Part shown: positions 63,803 through 64,000 of the stretch, one piece after another
Numbering within the stretch: position 1 is the stretch's first letter
How the letters are laid out: every line of letters begins with the position of its first letter
Source: Fusobacterium sp. JB019
GTDB taxonomy: Bacteria > Fusobacteriota > Fusobacteriia > Fusobacteriales > Fusobacteriaceae
Direction of reading: 5' to 3'
Length of the DNA: 64,000 nt
Assembly: GCA_030673965.1 (NCBI GenBank)
Contig: JAUTCN010000010.1
Span: 24,849-88,848, forward strand
Program-made: the position numbers and the translations under genes
Notes under the pieces: model-generated
Seen by the model: the letters and a program-made list of their open reading frames with translations, nothing else
Databases searched by the model: none
What the model was told of the DNA's origin: nothing

Positions 63803-64000
63803 ATGCGACAGTTAAAAATAACTGATACATCTTTTAGAGATGGACAACAATCATTAATAGCTACAAGACTGACTACTGAAGAAATAATGCCGATAATTGA
63901 GAAGATGGACCAGGCAGGTTATTATTCAATGGAAGTTTGGGGAGGAGCAACATTTGATTCATGTATTAGATTTTTAAATGAAGATCCTTGGGAAAGGTTA
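63803..64000 (+). CDS. Oxaloacetate decarboxylase alpha / pyruvate carboxylase subunit B-like carboxyltransferase, 3' end cut by window
   Basis: Only the first 66 residues are in view. They carry the carboxyltransferase-domain start LKITDTSFRDGQQSLIATRL, with the metal-binding Asp in TDTSFRD, and SMEVWGGATFDSCIRFLNEDPWERL. This pattern is shared by the oxaloacetate decarboxylase alpha subunit, the methylmalonyl-CoA carboxyltransferase 5S subunit and pyruvate carboxylase subunit B. Next to a tricarboxylate importer, decarboxylation of citrate-derived oxaloacetate (Na+ pump) is the likeliest role. AGAGGAGG precedes the ATG. Confidence 0.85.
   Translation, partial: MRQLKITDTSFRDGQQSLIATRLTTEEIMPIIEKMDQAGYYSMEVWGGATFDSCIRFLNEDPWERL

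Noticed and set aside
1..64000. CRISPR arrays, insertion sequences, prophage or tRNA/rRNA genes
   Set aside because: No regularly spaced repeats, transposase or integrase genes, or tRNA-like cloverleaf sequences were recognised by reading; a tRNAscan and repeat search would be needed to exclude short cases.

Overview
The window is very AT-rich and gene-dense. It combines low-GC coding with a complete outer-membrane lipid A block (lpxC-fabZ-lpxA-lpxI-lpxB-msbA, plus a distant lpxK), a rubrerythrin, many Na+-coupled carriers and the start of a biotin-type carboxyltransferase. That set points to a member of Fusobacteriota: anaerobic, Gram-negative envelope, amino-acid and organic-acid fermenting. 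The genus cannot be fixed from the sequence. The BCCT carrier and the many Na+ carriers would suit either a gut or a marine lineage.

Layout. 1-2.2 kb: end of a tetrapyrrole operon (hemB, hemL). 2.3-5.5 kb: phosphonate-type ABC importer phnD-phnC-phnE with a fused double permease. 5.6-11.2 kb, minus strand: rubrerythrin, an ArsB/NhaD-type ion transporter with a terminator-containing leader, pyrG with its own leader terminator, and a BCCT carrier. 11.4-13.7 kb: rmlD, pssA and a small anchored protein. 13.75 kb: SRP RNA gene. 14-24.6 kb: a GNAT-CDF fusion, a PcrA/UvrD helicase, the lipid A block, rph and rdgB. 24.9-28.8 kb: AbgT carrier with two amidohydrolases. 28.9-36 kb: a FadR/LldR-type regulator divergent from lactate permease, FAD-dependent lactate dehydrogenase, acyl-CoA dehydrogenase and etfBA. 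36.2-44 kb: hslU, smc, lpxK, an unknown, a PTS IIA protein and nadD. 44-54.8 kb: mostly single-gene units (HAD phosphatase, threonine aldolase, ABC-F, AGCS, DAACS, CPA antiporter, TauE, Bax-like, YbaK, RidA). 54.8-58.4 kb: potABC and a cyclophilin lipoprotein. 58.5-64 kb: AbrB-type membrane protein, a GntR regulator, tctCBA and the start of an oxaloacetate decarboxylase alpha subunit.

Regulation is unusually readable. Many genes have TTGACA/TATAAT-like promoters with 17-bp spacers, and intrinsic terminators close most units. Two GntR-family regulators sit beside matching palindromes placed just after start sites: TTGGTAGGACCAA for the lactate operon, and (A)TTGTATACAA(T) at the regulator, tctC and oadA-like promoters.

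The most interesting signal is a pair of related leader RNAs, one before the ArsB/NhaD-type transporter (minus strand, about 7487-7626) and one before the CPA antiporter (about 50763-50878). They share a P1 hairpin, the segments ATTCAA and AAATGCTTGAA, and a 6-bp loop-to-terminator pairing that covaries between the two copies. This is the layout of an ON-type, ion-sensing riboswitch. No CRISPR array, insertion sequence, prophage, rRNA or tRNA gene was seen.
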